Shown here piece by piece: positions 58,185-64,000 of a stretch of DNA of 64,000 bases; the stretch's first letter is position 1, and every line of letters starts with the position of its first letter. A program made the translations under genes and the position numbers. The notes beneath the pieces were generated by a model, which was not told the origin of the DNA, did no database searches, and saw only the letters and a list, made by a program, of their open reading frames with translations. Origin of the DNA: Tipula vernalis (lineage: Eukaryota; Arthropoda; Insecta; Diptera; Tipulidae). The stretch is taken from positions 45,942,389 to 46,006,388 of the forward strand of contig OY282558.1 of the NCBI GenBank assembly GCA_958295665.1, written 5' to 3'.

Positions 58185-58872
58185 TTATTATTATTATTAT
58201 GGGGGGCCATGCGGGCGATCAGCCACTTCGCACTGCGACCTAAAAGATCTATTGTGCTGGCCCTGCTTAATTATCCGTCCAGTCAATATTCAGGTTCTTA
58301 ATGAACCTGACGATACTGCCTCCCGGTACGTGATACATACTATCTGGGCTTATTGCTCTCCCTCCTAGATGTTTACTACAGCATGTAGTTCCGCTAGAAA
58401 GACGGTAGCATTGGAGCTCAAGGACCTCGAGAGGGTTGTCCCACTCCCGTATATTCCTACTCCTGCCCCGTATTCCGTTTGATTTTACTCTTACGAGTTG
58501 CTCGGAATTGCAAATCACCTGTAGGTCACCCAGCTTTACTACAGGAAGGCTAAATAAAACTGGAGGGTGCCTGGTATCCAGAGTCCGCATATTTTGGGCT
58601 GATTAACCTATCAGCCATTCATCTTTCGGCATATGCTGTTCCACCTTAGATTAGGGTTTTTTGTCAAGGTTTTCTCCTTTAGCGCCGTACTTTAGCCTTT
58701 GCCAAATGGCCAAAGATGTGCCAAGTGGCCTTAGTTACCAGTGGTTGCCACGAGGAGGCAGTACGTACACTTGCGAATTGTGAACAGGTTACCCCTTACA
58801 CAATTGTACCCATCACGCAGCTGCCTAATGACAAGGCCAGAACAGCACACGTGATGAAAAAAGGCAGGCTTA
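58172..58872 (-). mobile_element. TAA-tailed retroposon inserted in the LINE RT
   Basis: AAAGGCAGGCTTA is repeated at 58172-58184 and 58860-58872, in the wider context GATGAAA(AAA)GGCAGG, so the duplication is about 17-20 bp. Just inside the left copy is (TTA)n, so the element is minus strand with a TAA tail, like the host LINE. Body about 668 bp (58185-58852). It lies in reverse, non-coding apart from a 107-codon frame (58267-58590, minus) with no recognised domain. A SINE-type A/B box was not found, so it may be a 5'-truncated LINE instead. The LINE frame is open on both sides of the insertion. Confidence 0.82.
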
Positions 58873-59516
58873 AAAAATTTATGAATGAAAATAGTTTATT
58901 GCCAGAGACCACTTTTGGTTTCCGACGTAACCATTCTGCAAACGAATGTGTGGAAAAATTTGTGTGGGAAGTACGAAAGGAAAAGAAGTTTGTTGTGGCA
59001 GTATTTTTGGATATTGAAAGAGCGTATGATTATGTGGTTCCAGGGAAACTATATCAGGTTCTTTTGAACCTGGGATTTCCTGGGAAAAATTGTAAATGGG
59101 TGTATGAGTTTATGAGTGAGCGTAAGTTTGTTTTGTGTGGAAGAGGTTATAGATTGGAGGGAGCGGTGAATATTGGGCTCCCTCAAGGGAGCAAAATTTG
59201 TCCGACCCTCTTCAATATGTATACGAGCTCAATTCATAGGTATAATGCCCCCGACAAAGTTATCTTGCAATTTGCAGATGATTTTGTACTAATCGGCAAG
59301 GGCAAAACTATCGGCGAGGCCCTAAATCGAGCTCAGGAATGTGTGCTTCAGGTAACACAATGTTTGAATGATTTAAATCTGCGGGTGAATTCGAGAAAAT
59401 GTAATAGTATGGCATTTAGAACGAATCAAAGAATTGATGTGCGAATCTATGATGAGATAATTGAGTATTCAAGATTGACAAGGTATTTGTATTTATGGAT
59501 TAAGTGTTTATGGTGA
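58873..59516 (+). pseudogene. LINE reverse transcriptase, catalytic part
   Basis: After the insertion: PETTFGFRRNHSANECVEKF, VAVFLDIERAYDYV (first Asp, motif A), GAVNIGLPQGSKICPTLFNM (motif B), ILQFADDFVLIG (motif C, FADD) and NDLNLRVNSRKCNSMAF. The catalytic aspartates are preserved. A stop follows at 59514 (LYLWIKCLW). Confidence 0.9.
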
Positions 59517-59520
59517 TGGA

Positions 59521-60614
59521 TTGAAGGTCGGGTTTGAAAAATTAATGAAAGTTGAGAATGCATGTGCTAGAGTGGTATTGGGGGCGATTAATTCTACCCC
59601 AATACATACTCTATGGTCCGAAATGGGTGATTCACCTCTTAATTATAAGAGGGAATGGATCACCGTGCGAGAGACTGTGCGAATGTTGATCAAATATAAT
59701 GTGATAGTGAAAATATGAATAAATTTTCCAAAAATTAGACAAGTGGGTCCAAAAGTTCCTCCCGAAAATCTGGCTGTGTGCTTAAATTTTGGAGGCATAA
59801 CAAAAGCGATGGTGAATAAGTTATCGGTTAAGAGAGAATTTCGAAGAATGCAATTGAATTGTGGGTGTAGGAATTTACATTCCGGCAATGAAAAAAGAGA
59901 AAATATTAAGATTGAATGGTAGCATCTGTATAATGAATGTAGAATTGATTGGAATTATGGAAGGAATCAAGTTGGCAATGAATGAAGGGAGGAGGAGAGT
60001 AGTTCTATTCTCCGATTCTATGATTGGTTTAGAATTGATAAAACAGGGAGGGGGTACTCAGGACAGTGTGTTTGTAGAAATGATGTATGAGGAGTACCTT
60101 CAATCTTGTGGGAGTGAGGTGATTCTACAATGGATACCTTCACACCTACAGATTGAAGGTAATGAAAGAGCCGATATGCTTGCAAAAAGGGGTTGTATGC
60201 TTGAGGAGATAACAGATTATGAATTCATGGATGCAAGAGATGTACTTCGGATGTTTCAGAAGAATCTGTGGAGAAAATGGGAGAATGAATTTATGGAAAA
60301 GAGTAGGGTAAAAGGAAACAAGTACTTTGAATGGTGTAGTGCTCCTTTGAGAAAATCATTTTTTAAGGAAATCAAAGAAGACACTACCATGATACAAAGA
60401 ATGCTTAATGAAGCGTCATTTGGGTGGGGATGATTTATGTGAAAGCTGTTTGGTTGTGGAGGACTTCGAACATTTAATTCTAAAATGTTCCAAATTTAGC
60501 CAAAATAGAGGAATGTTCGATGTTCTTATGAATGCAAGAAACTTGAATGAATTATTACAAATGGGGAAAAATGAGTACAAGATAATGTATGAATTTATCA
60601 AGCTCAGAATGTAA
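59521..60614 (+). pseudogene. LINE thumb, RNase H and CCHC finger
   Basis: 59521-59718 (ENACARVVLGAINSTPIHTL) is the thumb/connection. 59861-60433 is the RNase H domain: ELIGIMEGIKLAMNEGRRRV (Glu), VLFSDSMIGLELIKQ (Asp) and VILQWIPSHLQIEGNERADM (His and Asp). 60408-60614 gives GGDDLCESCLVVEDFEHLIL (zinc finger) then a stop. The first RNase H acidic segment is deleted near 59855 but survives in the partial copy at 62453-62500. Confidence 0.9.
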
Positions 60615-60636
60615 TAATAATAAGAATAATAATAAG

Positions 60637-62072
60637 ATGTCAACCGCTCGAAAATGTTGTTCAGATTCTGTTAAACTGAAGGACTAGTCAGTTTTGTTCT
60701 AGATCTTCCAAAATCATGTAAAACCAATTTCGATTACAGAGTAGGTAGTGCAACCAAGATACTAATTGTCCCACAAAAAAAAAATAATTGATAATGTAAG
60801 AAAATGGGTCGATAGGTCATCAATAGGCTTAAAAAATATTTTTTTTGGAGAAATCCAAACCAAAAATTTGTTGAATAGTTATTCTTGTTAGAACAAATAA
60901 AAGCGAATGACCTATACATGTTACCACATATTTTTAATTTTTATTCAAGAATAACGTAATTCGACTTTCATAGCTTAAAATTTGATTAATCGAAAATATT
61001 TTACGTCAAATATCAAATATCTCAGTAGTTTGTTGCATATTATTTGACGATCCGCAATTCTTCTAGAAAGCAAATTTTGTGATTATTGTTTTTATTCGTT
61101 AAGGTTTTATTCGTTCGTCTTTATCAAAAATGAAATAATCCACGTTGTGACATTTATTTGATTAGGGCAAAATATGGAAATGCATGTAAAAGAATTCATC
61201 GGAATTTAAATGAATCAAACAAGCGTTTAAATTCCTTAACTATAAAAACGTAGCAAATGTAATTCTACCCCATTTATGCACTTGAGCAACAGTTTTAATG
61301 CTATTCATATTTAAAATGGGCTCGAACAAGGGACATCATATGTTTGAGGGAAATTTTGAATATAAATTTGATTATTAAGACTGTGACCGAAACCTGTGAT
61401 AAACAGTTTTTAGTACAAGTTTTTGACATTTATTTGAAAAATATTCCCCTACATTCACAAATTTTTATTACGCTGCCCAAATTGTGTAATAAATTTTTGA
61501 AGTATTCCCCTTCTGTCATGTTGTTACACTTCGAATTCGCTTTCATTTTATATTATATACTGTAGGGTATGGCTGTATTTGTTAGAGCATAACATTTTTG
61601 AAAATATATAACGATATAATTAGGCTTTTATACAGGAAGTGGGAATGTCATGGTTGGTGTCAAATCAGAACTGTAACGAAAACTAAAAGATATTGGAGTC
61701 AACCTAGTGCATAGAATTCAACGTTTTAAATCAATAGATCAACTAATTCTATAATAGATTCAATAATCTGTCAGCCGATAGTGGTAGCTCTCACATTTAT
61801 TCACTAGATCAATATGGCATATAAATAAGATTAACTTTTAGTTAACATACACGAACAAATCATCTCACTAGAAGAAAATAATTGTCGGCAAGCTGCTGCA
61901 GTTGAAAATTATTATGTTGCTGCAAAGAATAGATTCTGTTATCAGGCGACCATGTTAAATGTCGACCGAACAATTATTCTGTTTGTGGCAAAAATTATCA
62001 TAGCAAAAGACCGTGATAATTTGGGTGTATGTTGGTTGTTTCAAATAAATGTCAAAAATGTGTACTAAAAAA
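60637..62072. other. Flank after the LINE; part duplicated at 63.4-64.0 kb
   Basis: No genes. From about 61380 to 61980 it matches 63380-64000 at high but incomplete identity (CTGTGACCGAAACC at 61381 and 63380; GCGACCATGTTAAATGTCG at 61946 and 63966). Confidence 0.7.
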
Positions 62073-62806
62073 TATTTAATGTAATAGTGTGGCATTTAGA
62101 ACGAATCAAAGAATTGATGTGCGTGCGAATCTATAATGAGATAATTGAGTATCCAAGATTGACTAGGTGGGGGCGATTAATTCTACCCCAATACATACTC
62201 TTTGGTCCGAAATGGGTAATTCACCTCTTAATTATAAGAGGGAATGGATCACCGTGCGAGAGACTGTGCGAATGTTGATCAAAGATAATGTGTTAGTGAA
62301 AATATGATATATATTCCAAAATTAGACAAGTGGGTCCAAAAGTTCCTCCCGAAAATCTTGCTGTGTGCTTGAATTTTGGAGGCATAACAAAAGCGATGAT
62401 GAATGAGTTTTATCGGTTAAGAGAGAATTTCGAAGAATGCAACTGAATTATTTTGCACATGTGGAAGTATATACGAGATACTAGTGTTAATGAGGATCGA
62501 GTGGGTGTAGGAATTTACATTCCGGCAATGAAAAAAGAGAAAATATTAAGATTGAATGGTAGCATCTGTATAATGTTGATTGGAGTTATGGAAGGAATCA
62601 AGTTGGCAATGAATGAAGGGAGGAGGAGAGTAGTTCTATTCTCCGATTCCATGAGTGGTTTAGAATTGATAAAACAGGGAGGGACACTCAGGGCAGTGTG
62701 TTTGTAGAAATGATGTATGAGGAGTACCTTCAATCTTGTGAGAGTGAGGTGATTATACAATGGATACCTTCACACCTACATTTTGAAGGTAATGAAAGAG
62801 CCATAA
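62073..62806 (+). pseudogene. Second, internally deleted LINE fragment
   Basis: A copy of the LINE 3' part: AATGTAATAGTGTGGCATTT at 62073 matches 59398. The RNase H parts GIYIPAMKKEKILRLNG, VMEGIKLAMNEGRRRVVLF and SEVIIQWIPSHLHFEGNERA run to 62806. It lacks the block between the RT end and the thumb, and lacks the 3' finger and tail. It still holds about 50 bp (around 62450-62500, DTSVNEDRVGVGIY) that copy 1 has lost, so it was not made from copy 1 in its present state. Confidence 0.88.
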
Positions 62807-64000
62807 TTAATTATGAGGGTTCTCATTTTTGCAGAGTTATACATTGGTATAACTCTGGGCCTTCAGCCAAAATTACGGGGAGGGGGGAAGATATTTCTAC
62901 TTTTTTTCAGTAGATATATTAAGAGCGATTGGCCTCTATATTTTTCTGATTTACCAAATCGAAAATATTGGGATTGCCATGAACAATTAATATATTTGTC
63001 TATAAAGAATGCCGAAAAATCAACTTATTACAGACAGACAAATTAAATTCTTAATAAAAAATATTTATCACAGATTTCGGGCACAGTCTAAGTGTGAATT
63101 ACTAAAAAACCGAAAGGTATGGTATTGTAGATTAGAAATCGATTTCGATTTACAATTAAAACACGATGGATTTGACGTAAAGACGTAAAAATCATAAATG
63201 ATATTTTAAGTAGAATAATTAGGCCAAATTTTAAATTTAATTTAGCAATGAAAAAATTCAGAATTCGAACATGAATTTTAGTAAAATATTGAGTGCCAAT
63301 TCACGTAAGAAAAGTCAACATACGTTTGTGAATTTCAACATATCGAATATAAAATCAGAATTTCGAGCAAAGATCTGAACTGTGACCGAAACCGGTGATA
63401 AATATTTTTTAGTACAAATTTTTGACATTTATTTGAAAAATATTTCCCTACATTCACAAACTTTTATTACGCTGCCCGAATTGTGTAATAATTTTTTGAA
63501 TTATTTCCCCTTGTTGTTTGATTTTAATGGCAAGCAATCCTTTTTTTATACGTATAGAATTGGTAGCGTAGGGCTGTATTTGTTAGGGCGTAGTATAACA
63601 TGATCATAATGCAATAGTTTTACGATAGTTTTAATATGATAGTTAGGTTCATATACAGAAAATGGGAAGGTCATAAGTGGTCTCAAATCAGAATTGCAAC
63701 GCAAACTAAAAAATATTGGAATCACCTCTATTACGGATTAAAATATATCGTTAACGATGTGGTGGTTCAATAATCTGTCAAGCGATAGATCAATATGCTA
63801 TATAAATAAGAAAATTTAGTTGATGTACACTAGAAGAAAATAATTGTCTGCAAGCTGTTGAAAATGGGAAATTATCATGTAGCTATTATTTTGTTGCTGC
63901 AAACGATATATTATGTTATCGTATTGACTAGTTGACATTTTATTTTGATGATATAAAATGTTAAGGCGACCATGTTAAATGTCGACCGAACAATTATTCT
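62807..64000. repeat. Second copy of the LINE flank, to window end
   Basis: 62807-63370 looks unrelated to copy 1. From about 63380 it repeats 61381-61980 (offset about 2.0 kb). The duplication includes the LINE piece, so LINE plus flank were copied together. The right end lies outside the window. Confidence 0.75.

Larger units (their letters stand above)
51964..60636 (+). mobile_element. I-clade LINE (non-LTR retrotransposon) with two later insertions
   Basis: LINE parts are 51964-52280, 57817-58184 and 58873-60636, in one consistent order: pre-RT linker, RT, RNase H, CCHC finger, then a TAA-rich tail (60612-60635). RT followed by RNase H and ending in TAA repeats is typical of the I/Loa group of non-LTR elements. 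It is 5'-truncated or internally deleted (no complete endonuclease, no Gag-like ORF1). The reading frame is continuous across both insertion points apart from one TGA at 52213, so both insertions came after it landed. Confidence 0.88.

Noticed and set aside
58267..58590. 107-codon minus-strand frame as a host gene
   Set aside because: It lies entirely inside a retroposon with a target duplication, so it is element sequence of unknown coding status.

Overview
This is a eukaryotic, AT-rich window with introns and many transposable elements. It most likely comes from a brachyceran fly (Diptera). Three exons on the + strand read as the start of turtle (tutl), the neuronal immunoglobulin-superfamily gene known from Drosophila. 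The retroelements are typical of insects: a copia-type element with the half-tRNA primer site of Drosophila copia, three BEL/Pao relics, one Ty3/gypsy scrap, an I-clade LINE, Helitrons and a Tc1/mariner remnant. The species cannot be named from the sequence alone.

Layout. 1-694: end of a 159-bp tandem array. 695-3177: AT-rich sequence, an 8-bp minisatellite, a small MITE-like inverted repeat and a possible TATA promoter. 3178-7774: a nearly complete copia element (minus strand) with 219-bp LTRs and a 5-bp target duplication. 7775-11512: microsatellite-rich flank or intron. 11513-11720, 12083-12210 and 51013-51295: tutl exons. The 38.8-kb intron between the last two holds, in order, BEL/Pao-1 (minus), a mariner scrap, a Helitron helicase fragment (minus), BEL/Pao-2 (plus), a gypsy scrap (minus), BEL/Pao-3 (minus), and a second Helitron (minus) whose coding region is split by 7.1 kb of a 181-bp satellite.

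After the third exon, from about 51.96 kb, lies a nested stack. An I-clade LINE (plus) was entered by a 5.5-kb DNA transposon, 52281-57807, flanked by a perfect 9-bp target duplication. That transposon encodes a MULE-like transposase region and a Ulp1/C48-type cysteine protease with its catalytic residues intact. The same LINE was also entered, within its reverse transcriptase, by a 0.67-kb TAA-tailed retroposon in the opposite orientation. A partial second copy of the LINE plus its 3' flank follows, to the window end.

The host gene is tutl. Everything else is selfish or repetitive DNA in its introns and 5' flank. The two observations most worth following up are the MULE/Ulp1 transposon, dated by its insertion into the LINE, and the satellite inside the Helitron. 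Removing the satellite block exactly restores the Helitron frame, and the array shows an 8-monomer higher-order repeat. No RNA genes or CRISPR arrays were found.
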